Program-made: the position numbers and the translations under genes | Assembly (NCBI RefSeq): GCF_902459465.1 | Contig: NC_047070.1 | Span: forward strand, 5,754,554 to 5,818,553 | Source: Asterias rubens | Lineage: Eukaryota; Echinodermata; Asteroidea; Forcipulatida; Asteriidae | Direction: 5' to 3' | DNA: 64,000 nt | Shown here: one piece after another, positions 22,441 to 33,967 of the stretch | How the letters are laid out: each line of letters begins with the position of its first letter | How positions within the stretch are numbered: the first letter of the stretch is position 1 | Notes under the pieces: generated by a model | Database searches by the model: none | What the model was told of the DNA's origin: nothing | Seen by the model: only the letters and a program-made list of their open reading frames with translations

Positions 22441-23334
22441 GGACAATTTTATTCAATTGTTTTGTTGTACCTGTTCGTTTTCGGACCTAACCGTTAAATG
22501 CGTGTAACAGAAAGTTCCCCATCACTGTGCAACAGGCACGGCAAAGTAGAGACCCTGTTTACACGGTACTTTCCCCATAACAATTTTGCTAATAGGGCGT
22601 GAAAGCGGGAGAGTGTTTCTGTAGGGCCTATAGTCTTTGAGTTATGATCATTAACGCAAGTGAGTGTGATAAATCTATCAGCTGAGTTCTAAAGCCATTG
22701 CAGTTCATCAATTTGAGAATCCTGAAACAGGAGGCTTATTGCATTAGTCAATTATGGACAGTACTATTGAGAATGAACAAGAATTTATTGTCATGTTCTT
22801 GTATTCGATTAGTTTTAACACACAACACTCCGTAACTGTTCATTCCGCCATAAAAAAGAAAACATAGACCACTGATGAGAGTGGCGAACAAAACAATAAA
22901 TAAACTTAATACACACACAAGTGACCTATACACAGATCAGAAACATCCCAGCATACAGAGCAAAGCAATTACGGAGGCCTATCCTATGTAAACTAGGTTT
23001 CTGTGAGATGTAATTGATTTTTCCCCACTTCCAGCTTAACCTTGGGATGGTTGTTTGACATGACTGATGTTTCTTCAAACATCGCCATCGGCAGTTAATG
23101 GTTTACAGTAATGCTTAATCCTGAACGAGGAGTAAGGCTCTACATGGGTTCATAAATCGATGTGACGAGAGAGCAAATATTATCTTTTTTTTTCCCGGAG
23201 GCCTTTTTTATCTTTGGTTGATTGCTCCATCAGTTAACGGGTCACCTATAAGAGGCAACCGTTTTGGATACCCCCCCCCCACCCCCGCAAGAGGATTTAA
23301 AGCCCTACAGTATATACGATGTTTCGTTAAAGAG
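22441..23334. other. Intergenic, no gene seen
   Basis: No gene supported. A C-rich run lies at 23271-23286. Confidence 0.4.
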
Positions 23335-23495
23335 CCTTAAATGTACTTGACACGTTTGGTAATGTTCGCAAATATCATGCTCACCTAGTGTATCACAACA
23401 TCTTAGACAATAATTATCAGTCTCAGTTTGCAAGAGAATTATGAAACAACACCATCCTTCTTGCACAACTTTGTGTGCTTTCACAAGCATAATAA
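23335..23495 (+). mobile_element. MITE-A/B fragment cut by a second copy
   Basis: ATGTACTTGACACGTTTGGT, CACCTAGTGTATCACAACAT and TTTGTGTGCTTTCACAAGCA match the left half of the family. The right half is missing where the next copy starts. Confidence 0.6.
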
Positions 23496-23870
23496 AGGGC
23501 CAAAAGACTCTGGAAATTATTGGTAATTCTCACTTGGTGTATCTCAACATATGCACAAAATAACAAACCTGTGCAAATTTGAGCTCAATCTTGGTCGTCG
23601 ATGTTGCGAGATAATAATAAAAGAAAGAACACCCTTGTCACACGAAGTTGTGTGCTTTCAGATGCTCGATTTCGAGACCTCAAAATCTTTTTCTGAGGTC
23701 TCAAAATCAAATTCTTCGAAAATTACTTTTTTCTCTCAAAAACTACTTCAGGGGAAGGTCGTTTCTCACAATGTTTTATACTATCAACAGCTCCCCTTTA
23801 CTCGTTCCCAAGTAAGGTTTTATGCTAATAAATATTTTGAGCAATTACCAGTAGTGTCCACTGCCTTTAA
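23496..23870 (+). mobile_element. MITE-A copy
   Basis: A diverged left terminus (AAAAGACTCTGGAAATTATT) is followed by the usual interior and an intact right end, CAGTAGTGTCCACTGCCTTT then AA. The central hairpin GAGACCTCAAA...TGAGGTCTCAAAATC is present. Confidence 0.8.
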
Positions 23871-24568
23871 GCTGAGAGGTTTTAAAATTTGATTAATCAC
23901 CACTTTCTCAAAGCTTAAACGAATCTCCCGGGGACTGTATTTCACGGGAATAAGAGATTCAGTGTGAACAGGGCTTTTAATAAACACTTAGCTGTGTTGA
24001 GTTCTGGATGTCTCTATCGGAGTTGCGCTATGTATTGAATGATAGGTGAGGAATAGAACATTGTAATGGATGTGTTATGAATCTGGGGTGAGATTTGAGA
24101 AATGTGTGACATGTTTGGATAAGTGTGACCATTTCGCAGACGTTGAATGTGATTTATTTGAAACTTTATTAGCTACAGTTATTATGTTGGGTAAAGTAAA
24201 GCTACAAACGTGTGTCAGCTAGGGCCGGAAATCGCGTAGATAATTGAGGCGTGCTGCAGATTCGTACGCATGTGTTGCAAAACTAAGAGTGGTCATTGTC
24301 ACTAGAGCTGTTCTAGCACAAAAAAGTAGTTCATCTTAATTTTGCTTAGCATAATATTTTGATCAATATTATTACCAGCAAAGGAAAGTCGCCACAAATG
24401 AGATATGAGAACGCGCATTCGTCAACGCGCTTAGCACACTTCCCAACCAATAAGAGGCCTCTCTTCCTTTATACCTCAGCGCTATTTGGGCTTTCTTAAA
24501 CTTTCCATATCACTATAGCTTGGTTTAGAAAATTTATAGAAGTATCAATAATACTAAAGCTACCCTCC
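23871..24568. other. Intergenic, no gene seen
   Basis: No gene or well-defined repeat. A TTTGCTTAGCATAA-like motif near 24345 could be a decayed element F piece. Confidence 0.35.
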
Positions 24569-24845
24569 GGGCCCAATCTACTGAAACATGTAAGCAGTCG
24601 TTTCGTGCCTACGGAGCGTCCCTTGGCAGAACGTCTTCTTCATAAAGTAGTTTACCGTAAAGCAATGGTAAATGCTGGCTAACCCGCGGTTAGCACACGA
24701 GTGCCGTAACAAGGCTAATTCCTTGTGAAGATGTATGCGTGCCTAGAATTGTTCTGCTAAGCTGAGAAATCACGATTAAATACATTTATGCTTACGCACT
24801 TTGTTCTGCTTACCGGTAAAACAGCTTTATTGTGAAATCGGGCCG
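24569..24845 (+). mobile_element. Element F copy, diverged
   Basis: It starts GGGCCCAATCTACTGAAACA and ends TTATTGTGAAATCGGGCC, inverted termini of family F. Interior TGCTTAC/GCTAAGC motifs are typical. It has no coding capacity. Confidence 0.6.
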
Positions 24846-25231
24846 TGTTTATAACGACCATCATGATTCCCGTTACTTTGCGCATGATTGTGTCACCGCA
24901 CCACGAGTGTCTCTAGACGAATACCGGCGCATTGTTGACATTCATTTATGCTGTAAAATTAGATCTCTGCAGATACATACTTTAACATTCTCGGAATGAC
25001 TAATAAATCTCACAAACCTCATACTTGATGACTAATTTAATGTCCTTGAATAACAAATTGTGCACATGTCTGCATGCTTTAAATGCGCGGTACAAGACCA
25101 ATACTATTTTGGCTACAAGAGACTATATAACAGCTTCGGCTCCAGATTCGGCTCACGGTTGCTTAGCCCCGCGGTTGCTTTGACAGTATTGCGCGGGCTC
25201 AGCCGTCGATTTTACCAAACGCTCTCTATAA

Positions 25232-25376
25232 CTTGCGATTAATCTTAGGACGAGTTAAGTTTCGTATCCTTAGACGTTGGGACGGCTTCAACCCATCCTA
25301 AGGTTAATGACGAGTTACTCGTCCTGTCTCAAGATATAATTACACCCAGGGTTTCATGAAATCGGCTGCAGGGCTT
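25232..25376 (+). repeat. Dispersed repeat with TTAGGACGAGTTA motif
   Basis: TCTTAGGACGAGTTAAGTTT, TTAGACGTTGGGACG, CCCATCCTAAG and GAGTTACTCGTCCT recur in the same order at 60225-60362. Forward and reversed (TAGGACGAGT / ACTCGTCCT) motifs give it dyad symmetry, so it is probably another MITE family. Confidence 0.65.
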
Positions 25377-25747
25377 CAGACGAGAGGACGGAGCCTGAAG
25401 CCGAAGCCGTGGTTTCGAAAAGGCCCTAGTTTTAACAATCGCATGGGGATCGGACCGAGGGCAAAACAAAAAACCCAAAACCGAAGGTCTCCATAAAATG
25501 GAATTCTCAAGACTGGGGTTGCTCCACAAGGAAGTTTGTGCAAAAAGTATAAACGTGGACGAAGTACATGGACAAAGGAAAGAACATAATATGTCTCCAC
25601 AGGGATATGTAAAAATAAGGTTTGTGTTAAATATGGGTGTGTGTTCGATGATCCTTACAACCAAGTGAAGACTAAAGTCAATGTTCAATTGGTGCAGCAA
25701 AATGGCTTCATAGGAATGTTGTAATAAATCACGATGGAGTACGTCTG
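25377..25747. other. Intergenic, no gene seen
   Basis: Reading frames on the minus strand here overlap each other and the repeat to the left. No domain is recognised. Confidence 0.35.
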
Positions 25748-25846
25748 TGTGGCACCTAAATGTAGCCCGGGCCCTTGGGGCTACATTTAGGTCAGGCTAC
25801 ATTTAGGGCTCGGGCTACATTTAGGTGCCGCACACACGTCTGAGAT
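25748..25846. mobile_element. 99-bp palindromic element with internal repeats
   Basis: CACCTAAATGTAGCCCGGGC and the inverted GGGCTACATTTAGGTG form the outer arms. GGCTACATTTAGG also occurs twice in the middle. GTGTG/CACAC extends the pairing outward. A small foldback MITE is the likeliest explanation. Confidence 0.65.
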
Positions 25847-25936
25847 GTATGGTGAGCTTGGTTAACATTAAGCTTTAGTCAATATTACGAAGCTATTCCT
25901 ACTCTGTTTGGTGGAAACTCAATAATGAGAATATCC

Positions 25937-26045
25937 GCCGTCAATGTTGTCGTTGTCTTTGTCGTTTCGTCGTCGTCGTTGTCACTATCGTTGATATTGT
26001 TTTTGCTGATGTTGATGCCGTCGCTGTCGTTACTATTGATTGTTG
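25937..26045 (+). repeat. Degenerate GTC/GTT trinucleotide repeat
   Basis: Interrupted runs of GTC, GTT and GTCGTCGTC extend for about 110 bp. This is a decayed microsatellite with no coding evidence. Confidence 0.75.
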
Positions 26046-27464
26046 TTTTAAAGGCTTGTTTCGTTTAAGATCACTAAACGAAGCTTGTCTTTATGGTGTG
26101 TCAGGTCATTGTACATGTAGCCTATCGATTACTTGGAACATTGGGCTGTGTAACATTGCATTCAAGGCGAGTGCAGCTCAATATAATCTGTCACTTTTTC
26201 TGAGATGCTGTGAACATTCGAGTTAACACCATTTAGAACAATCCCCCAAACATTGATTGGATCGGATTACACCAACATCGGCTGCCAACCAAGACTAAAT
26301 CAATTCAGTTCAAAACAGGACAGGTTCTTGAAAATAGGACAGACACGTTAACCCTTTGTCTGACCATAGAGGTCCTCAAACGTGATCAACTCATTACCCA
26401 AACGAACAATACATAGCAATGCAGGCAAAGCCCCAAAATGAACTGCGAAACCCTTGGCATTATAAAGACGATTTACGTTGCGTCCAACCCAAGCTCACAT
26501 ATTAATTGCACGATACATAACACCTCCTATAAGACCCAAGCAGTATACAAAATGAGGAAATAGAAAAATAATTTGAGTTGGAAAAATAATATACTTTTAA
26601 TTCAAACTTCTTCAAATACATTTGGCTGCGCTTCAAATTAAAGCAATATTTAAAATTAGTTTAAAACTTCGCTGTTCTTGCAATGGACTCTTTGAGATTT
26701 TGACAATGACGTTCGGCTCTTTTATTTAATATTTTTTGTGATGAACATCAAAGTTTACCCAAGGGACTAAAGCGTTTACGCACAAAAAGGGGAACAAGAT
26801 TGATGTATCATCATGCGAGTGGGTTCCCGTCAAACGCCACGAGCGCCTTCTCAGTCATAGAGGATATCGACACTGTGTTCCCCTCAAACAAGACTGCGCA
26901 AGTGACGAGAAAAGATCGTGGTTTTGGGACACACAAAAAGCCATTTTTTTTTAAATAGATTTAGCTGTTGCAATAAACTTACCAACCAAAAGGATTTATG
27001 GTATAAAATGCAACAACAACATTTGATGGCCTGACGTTTTCACCCTAGCAGAGTCTTTCTCGATATAAAAGTCTTCAAGAAATATTCTGCCAGTGTCTAA
27101 AACGTCAAGCAATTAACTATTTTTTGGCAAGCTAGTTTTTTTCATAACGTATACAAGGTTTCCCGGAAATTGGATTGCGCGCGATATTTATTTGCCATTC
27201 TGAATTGGATCGTGATCACACCTGTCATTGTATACCGCGATGACCGAACGAATTAATAAAATGTTCACTTTCAAACGAATGAGCAATAAGTCAATAATTT
27301 GTCTGCGCTTCATCGGGGGTGGGTGTGGCTTGACATCTCTTACCGGTTGGCTCAACTATACTGCCATGATGGGTTTCGGACAACTCACATTATATATTTT
27401 GCTCTCCGTTTTACTCAACTTGTGATTTTTGTTTCATTTTGGTTCCCCCTTGAGAAGTCAATTC
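26046..27464. other. Intergenic, no gene seen
   Basis: 1.4 kb without gene or recognised repeat. Short frames at 27228-27481 (+) overlap in two phases and look like chance. Confidence 0.4.
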
Positions 27465-27821
27465 GATTCAATTCATTTTAATACAATACAATACAATACA
27501 ACACAGTTCAATTTAACTAAATTCAATTCAATTCATTTCAATTCAATTCAATTCAATTCAATTCAATTCAATTCAATTCAATTCAATTCAATTCAATTCA
27601 ATTCAATTCAATTCAATTCAATTCAATTCAATTCAATTCAATTCAATTCAATTCAATTCAATTCAATTCAATTCAATTCAATTCAATTCAATTCAATTCA
27701 ATTCAATTCAATTCAATTCAATTCAATTCAATTCAATTCAATTCAATTCAATTCAATTCAATTCAATTCAATTCAATTCAATTCAATTCAATTCAATTCA
27801 ATTCAATTCAATTCAATTCAA
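27465..27821. repeat. (ATTCA)n pentanucleotide microsatellite, 56 perfect units
   Basis: From 27541 to 27820 there are 56 uninterrupted ATTCA units. To the left the array degrades into ATTCATTTCA and then ATACA units (27481-27500). The 5-bp period is open in all frames, which creates the spurious 150-codon frame here. Confidence 0.97.
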
Positions 27822-28463
27822 CATTTATTTCATACTACTCTTCCTAAGATATCTCAAGATAATATATGTAAACCAAAATAAAGATAGCATGAGGCTGTCA
27901 GAATTGGCCAAGGCTTGTAAGAGACAGCCTAGACAGACAAACTGCAAACAAGGAGACAAGTCCTCAGACACGTTACAAGAATTTGCACTGGATCAAACTA
28001 TCGATATTTACTCGGCTGTTAAAAAAACCAGAGGGCATTCACCCATCCCGTTTAGTCCATTTGTTTATGCAGTTACATACATCATAAAAAGACACAGAGC
28101 CCTTTTCACACGAGAACCGAAAACCAACGACCATCGTAAGTAGGTCCATGGACAGAGGAAGTTTATACTCTATCGACGCCACGCAACTATCATCAGCTTC
28201 ATTCGCTATAAAGTGGTTGTCATTAACATTGCGGTTATCTATTTTTAAAAAGTCAACACTGTGGTCAACATCCAGTTGACATCGGGGGCATTACAACATA
28301 ATTTCGCGTTATCTAGGGATTATATAAGATGACCACCTAATTAAATGTTACTATGAAGCGGCTGGCGGTTTTTATATCGAAACGTGGGTAGATTAAACCG
28401 GCAGTATGATTCATTATGCGGGCGTATTTTCTGCCACATGGACCGCACAGCCGCCTACAGCGA
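27822..28463. other. Intergenic, no gene seen
   Basis: An 84-codon frame at 27889-28143 (+) has no recognised motif. Nothing else is supported. Confidence 0.35.
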
Positions 28464-28621
28464 TACACTGTAAAAAAAAACTTAAAAAAAACTGTTGTAA
28501 ATTGTGACTTGAAAGGGTCGTTTGCCAAACTTCCACTGTGAAATTTACTGCATTTTACATGGCACCCTATATACTGCCAGGTAAAGCACCGTAAATGTTA
28601 CGGATTTTTTTTTACAGTGTA
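28464..28621. mobile_element. TA-flanked foldback MITE
   Basis: TACACTGTAAAAAAAAACTT at the left and TTTTTTTTACAGTGTA at the right are inverted and TA-flanked. AAATTTACTGCATTTTACAT and GTAAATGTTACGG motifs lie between. It resembles the element at 18665 in terminus (TACACTG) but not in interior. Confidence 0.7.
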
Positions 28622-28957
28622 CACTTTACTATAAGGGGTTGAGAAAACCTCACTTTATAGCTTGTGTTTAGAGAAAACAAAGTATACATCAAAATAAAAC
28701 TGGATACTCACGGTACAGTCTACCAATGCCCCCTTCACAGTTGACTTGTAAAATGTATACACTAATGATGATGAAATATGTTAGCTCTTGCCCACAAAAT
28801 GCTCATTTTGACACAACACAATTAAATTGTCTTTCATCAAGATGATATTGGTAAAAACTAATGAGCGTTGCTCAACATAAAAGCTTTGAAAATACATTGA
28901 TGTATTAATTTAAACCTTATAAAAACTAATAATCATAACAAATCAGCGCCAGCCGTA
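28622..28957. other. Intergenic, no gene seen
   Basis: AT-rich and featureless at this resolution. Confidence 0.4.
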
Positions 28958-29365
28958 ACCGAAAGGCACTTATTGTTCCCTCGGGACTCATTATTACTGA
29001 AAAGGACAACAATTGCAGAGAGGGCTATGGAAATTACTATGACAGGAGTAACAAAGAAGGACAGGTTGACGAATGAGGACCTAAGAAATAAATCAAGAGT
29101 GCAGTATATGATCAAGATGAATCACATCAAAAAAGTGGAGATGGGCAGGCCACCTAGCAAGGAGGCATGACAACAACAGGTGGGCGTGCAAAACAACCAA
29201 CTGGACTCCGAGAAACTGGACACGAAAAAGATGGCGACAAAACAGAAGATGGAGAGTAAACTAAGTACATACAGGGGCATTGCTTGGCATGCAACAGACA
29301 GCGCAGGATAGAGTGAAATGGAAATTTGGTGAAGAGGCTTTCCTGCTGCAGAGCGAAACAGGCTA
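28958..29365 (+). pseudogene. RTE-like non-LTR retrotransposon C-terminal relic
   Basis: Three consecutive frames on the plus strand together carry the C-terminal region of an endonuclease-reverse transcriptase. First comes ERAMEITMTGVTKKDRLTNE with LRNKSRV, then after a frame change RWAGHLARRHDNNRWACK with WTPRNWTRKRW, and finally AQDRVKWKFGEEAFLLQ. The order and motifs match the RTE-type tail (ERAM.GV..RDR..NE, KWAGH.AR, W.PR, AQDR..W). Frameshifts and stops, and the lack of the RT catalytic part, make it a 5'-truncated dead copy. Confidence 0.8.
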
Positions 29366-30664
29366 GACGACGACGAGCAGCCTTTGCTGTTTTGAAATTT
29401 GAACTATGATTCTAGTCAATTGCAGCAAGCATCTTGACTTGAAATCCCAACATCTTGTCAGCAAACTCGGGCGGTGTATGGACTAAAGGGTTAACATAGA
29501 AAGATTTAGAGTTTTTGATTTGAAGCAACGATTTCAAATTGGTTACAGTCGTTCCCTTTAAGGATTTTTAAGAATCAGTATTGGTTTTTGAGTGTCTCCA
29601 ATTTTAAGTTCAGGCAAGTTTAAACCTGTTATTTCAAAGATAGGTTGACTACATATTTATCTCAAAAATATGTTATTGAAAGTATGAACCTAAATATCTG
29701 TATGTTAACCTCAATTCAGCCTTGTGCTGCGATGTTTGAATGTGTTTTAATAAACCAAAAATAATAACAGTTTTTTTATTGACAAAAAAATATGAACATT
29801 TACGACGGCCATTATTTATGCATTTTAGTCACGTGACACTTCAGACTCACCGTGTAAACAATAATAATAAATGAATGTGATAATCTACATTGTCTACATA
29901 ATATAATTTATAAACATGTAGAACCATGGTAAAACATAAAACACTGCTTTTGTATCAGTGCATCCAAAACTAACATTTTTGTTTTTATCAAAAAGAATGT
30001 TTTAAAACAGTTTGATTGTTTTGGACCGAAATAAATATCAATAAAATAGAGAAGAAAATAAATTGTCGCATTTTTTTAGAATTGCAAAAAGAAATTGGAG
30101 CGATTATTTACAATTAGGAAGAATACTCCGTAATTGGAATAATACGATAGAAGACACATTTTTTGGCGAAAAACCCGACATATTTGTCCATAACCAATAA
30201 CACAATATCTCAAATTTGAATTATTCTAAAATGCTTTATCAGCCGTTCTTCTTGCCAAGTAAGTTTTTATTGCAAATGATGTTTATATACTGTTACCAAA
30301 CGTATCGGGTGGCAAGTTCAGGGAGAAATACTTCATTTACCATGCGTAATCTAAACGACCAAGCAACTTGCACCGTGTTCGTGAATCAATATCTTGGAGT
30401 AGAAAGAAACCAACAACAGCAAGATACCAGCAACAAAACTCGCTTCGTAATTAATTGGAATCCAGAGAATGTCAATGAGTCACATTTTTCGCAGGGGGCT
30501 GACAATATTCACGTGTACTAAAGGTACCACACATGATCGGTATAGAGCTGACAAATAGTCGCAAATAGTGTTCATATTATGTGTGATTGACCATAGCATG
30601 AATTAAACCTACCTGTAATTTTTTTTTTTGATCCATAAATTGTATAATTCAAGAACAAACAGAG
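29366..30664. other. Intergenic, no gene seen
   Basis: AT-rich 1.3 kb. The 101-codon frame at 30216-30521 (+) has many Asn/Gln, no recognised domain and no splice or promoter support. It is not called. Confidence 0.35.
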
Positions 30665-31245
30665 TAAGAACCAGGTACCAGCCAAAGTTAAACACAACGT
30701 CATCTTGTTGTATAACGACCAAAATCAGCTACTGCGGTTTAAATTTATGATTCTGTTTACGTATCCATATCGATCTTCTCAAAAAAAAAAATTTCGGAAG
30801 CAAATTTTACAGAACTTAGATTGTTGTAGTTTGAGCTTTATAATATGTATAAGGTAAAGCACCAGTTTCCAGCAGCCAGCACGTAATAACATCGTCAATA
30901 AGCTATACTGCGGTTTTGTTTTATGGTTTTGTTTATATACGTACTCAGATACAGTTTTCTCGAATATTAATTAATAATTTCAGAAGGATAATTTTTACAG
31001 AACAATAAATGGTTTTAGTGTGAGCCTTATAATCAACAAGTTAAGTACGATGTACCAGCAGATTGCACGTAAACACAACATCATTTGGTTGTATAACAGC
31101 AATCAGCTACTACGGTTTATTTAATGATTTTGTTTACATATTCAGATACAGTTTTATCGAAGATGAATTCGTTTCAAAGGAAACCTTTCATAGAAAATGG
31201 AAGGGTTTTTGTATGAGCTTTATGATCAATAAACCTACAGACTAT
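30665..31245 (+). repeat. Three-copy tandem repeat, about 175-200 bp period
   Basis: Three consecutive units share ACC-AG-CCAG, CACGTAA.AACA, a TTGTATAA motif, CAGCTACT.CGGTTTA, ATGATT(C/T)TGTTTAC, CAGATACAGTTTT and TGAGC(T/C)TTATAAT. The CTACTGCGGTTT landmark is at about 30728, 30904 and 31105. Copies differ by many substitutions, so the amplification is old. Confidence 0.75.
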
Positions 31246-31381
31246 AGTTAGAGAATGGTGTCCTTTTCCTTCCCAATTCTGTAACACATTTTAACTGTGG
31301 ATAAAATATAGGCCGTAAGCTTTCAGACAAATTACTGTGATTCCAATCTTCTCTATTACATATCATGTCACTGTGCAGACT

Positions 31382-31737
31382 TGAAGGCACTGGAAACAAT
31401 TGGTAATTACTCAAAATAATTTTTATCAAAAAACTTACTTGCTAACGAACATTGAATAGTTGTTGATATTATGATACATTGTGAAAAATGGCTCCCTCTT
31501 GAGGTATATTATTTTGAGAAAGAGGTAAATTAACACACAACTATCAAAACACAAGGCCTATTATAGTTGTGAATCTGAAAGCACATATATTTTTGTCATT
31601 GTTCTCTTTGCAATCTTGGTGGCCAATTGAGGCAAAATTTAGTCAAAATGTTTCACAGATTATTTTATTTTATGTTGGGATACACCAAGTGAGAATGCTG
31701 TTCTTTGACAACTACCGAAGATGTCCATTGCCTTTAA
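31382..31737 (-). mobile_element. MITE-A copy, diverged
   Basis: Starts TTGAAGGCACTGGAAACAAT and ends AAGATGTCCATTGCCTTTAA, with TACACCAAGTGAGAATGCTG near the right end. The interior is shortened and lacks the GAGGTCTC hairpin. Confidence 0.8.
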
Positions 31738-32604
31738 ACCTATCAGTTGTCAGTGCTTTATTTAAGTTACATTTAACTTATGTCTGTGAGCGCACCACAG
31801 GCCACGGTTTACAAATTTGTCTAATTTTACCAGTCATTCTTCTTAAGTTTTATTTTTTAGTTTTTAAATTAAATCTAGACATTCATTGTTGGACTTTCAA
31901 AAGCTATTGAGCTTTAATCTCGCAGGGTTCAGAACCTCTGTCGTGTTTCTATTCAGTAAACAATAGATTTTAAATTAATCAGATTAGGTGGAATTGAGTT
32001 TTACAAGATAATAATTTTTAGGAATGCTATAGGCCTACGTTGTCTCTATTCATTGTAAGTTTCTTGTGGATGAAAAACTAAGTATTTAATTTTAGACTGC
32101 TTATTTGAGCTTTGATATTGAAACTATAATATGACTTCGCTTTGTCTAGCTTTGTATATGCTTATAAAATATACCGTCTCTATAAAATCATTTGAGTAAT
32201 AAAAGTCCCTAAAGATATTCTTCAAGGGCATGTAATAGATTTCTGTGTAGACCTAAAGGTTCTTTGAAAATGTAAAACATTATGGCGAAGGTCAGTTGTA
32301 TACTTTAGATTCCTTGTATTTGAATAAATACCACCGGAAAACAAAATCAATTATGATTCAATTAGGGTTAGTTGTCCCTGAATATGATATCATCGACTTG
32401 AGACAAAAAAAATGTCAGTTGTTAAAGACAAAGTATACCTTTGGTTTTAGGAACCGTTCGAATAATACAATCCATAAACCACATTAATTCGAAGTGAAAA
32501 TGTTTCTCCAAATGCTTTGACCATCGAACGCCGCTGTAGGCTTCTAACCAAAGTTGTTACTGCCTTTAAATGCCAGAGTGGTTACCAACAATAATAAATC
32601 TTTT
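31738..32604. other. Intergenic, no gene seen; possible MITE end
   Basis: No gene. TTCTAACCAAAGTTGTTACTGCCTTTAAA at about 32540-32568 may be the end of an otherwise decayed MITE-A. Confidence 0.35.
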
Positions 32605-32790
32605 TCATGCTGCCTCCATCTTGGCCATGTTCCTCGTATCGAATAACGATAATGAATGCTAATAATCATTTTGCAAATAGGAACCAGACTATTTTGTTCT
32701 TCCAGCCTCGGTTTGGTAACACTGATATCAATGAGAGAAATTCAAGATGGCTGCATTATTATAAAGGTCTATACCTTCCCTTTAATGAGG
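32605..32790 (+). repeat. Dispersed repeat H
   Basis: CATCTTGGCCATGTTCCTCG, TATCGAATAACGATAATGAA and AGGAACCAGACT recur in order at 63020-63110. Function and class are unknown. Confidence 0.5.
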
Positions 32791-33254
32791 ATTGCTATGC
32801 ACATAAATACATCATTTGGTTGTATGCGTCCTTAATGTCAGACCAGCGTGGCCTAATGATCAATATGTATTCTAATTCATCGCACTTGTGGCCTTAATAC
32901 CATTCTTGAACACTTGTTACCAAGGTCTGATTAATTTAATGGCTGGTCAATTTAAACTATCACCTGCAAACAAATCAAGACTGATGCCCTCAGACACTGC
33001 ATGGGACAGTTGATTGACAGATCCGGAGCAGGCACCCTTCCCCCATCCTACAGAAACAGGTACAGAAACAGGTGGGGAACAAGACGTCACAGCGCCAACA
33101 TTCGCACGGCAGCCATTTTGGTTCCGCATCCAATACAATGGGATCTATGCCCAGTACATTGTAATTGGAAAGTGCTTGAACTTGTACCCGAAATGAAGAC
33201 GTGGGCTTCGGCCATATACAATCACCATTACTGCAAATGTCTGTTCTGTGTCGA
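32791..33254. other. Intergenic, no gene seen
   Basis: Open frames in several phases here continue into the palindromic repeat to the right. No domain is recognised. Confidence 0.35.
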
Positions 33255-33705
33255 TGCAACAGTCATCGGACAGAGACGGGCCGTGCCTTTTAGTCGGTGT
33301 CGCATGCAATTATGTCCTCTATGCAAACCTATCCGGAGGACATTATTGCATGTGCAACAATGTCCGTCGGACGGTTTTGCATATGCTATCGTGTCCGCTC
33401 GGACGCTGCTGCATAATGCAATTGTGTCCGCCTGGACACATTTGCATATGCAGTTGTGTCCGCCCCCATTTTTTTACAAGCTCAGTGCATGTTATGAACG
33501 ACATGGGAAATTTTCGGCCTTTGGGTATACAATTATTCGATGCGATCATAAAATGCGTGAATATTCATGCTGCACATACATGTACAGCCATGTACATGTC
33601 AGCCGGACGGTTTTTGCATAGCCCCGCACACGATTGCATATGCAAAAGTGTCCGGAGCGGACTGTATCGCATGGCGGACACAATTGCATCTGACACCGGC
33701 TACAA
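33255..33705. repeat. Degenerate 31-33 bp palindromic repeats with octamer-like core
   Basis: Units of the form TGTCCG-NN-CGGAC(A/G) followed by TTTGCATATGCA occur at 33361, 33392, 33425 and 33457, with looser copies at 33265-33340 and 33600-33700. Both half-motifs are inverted repeats. The TTTGCATATGC core resembles a POU-type octamer (ATTTGCAT). Cys-rich frames across it are translations of the repeat. Confidence 0.75.
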
Positions 33706-33967
33706 AGACTGCCGTTCCTCAAAATAATAGTAATGCAATTAGCAATCACTTGCACCCCGATTCGAAACAGATTTTCGTTCTCGACGCCGACACCCCTCCC
33801 CCACTAACAGTAACACTTTGTATGACGAAGACGGTTTACCACTCCACTATTGGTTGGGATCCTGTGGTGGCCATAAAACATAATTATTGTCATAAAGGAA
33901 AATTGCACACACGATTTTTGTTTACGGAGTCACTGGTTACAAAAATTCGCATAAATAATATCTGCTT
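33706..33967. other. Intergenic, no gene seen
   Basis: No supported feature between the palindromic repeats and the next MITE. Confidence 0.4.

Noticed and set aside
27429..27881. 150-codon reading frame rich in FNSIQ repeats
   Set aside because: It is the translation of the ATTCA microsatellite, which is open in every frame because the unit has no stop codon in that phase.
30216..30521. 101-codon Asn/Gln-rich frame
   Set aside because: AT-rich, no recognised domain or conserved motif, and no promoter or poly(A) evidence.
33001..33727. Overlapping Cys/His-rich frames of 159 and 206 codons
   Set aside because: They translate the palindromic 32-bp repeat in two phases; the cysteines come from TGT/TGC within the repeat. 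No signal peptide or domain.
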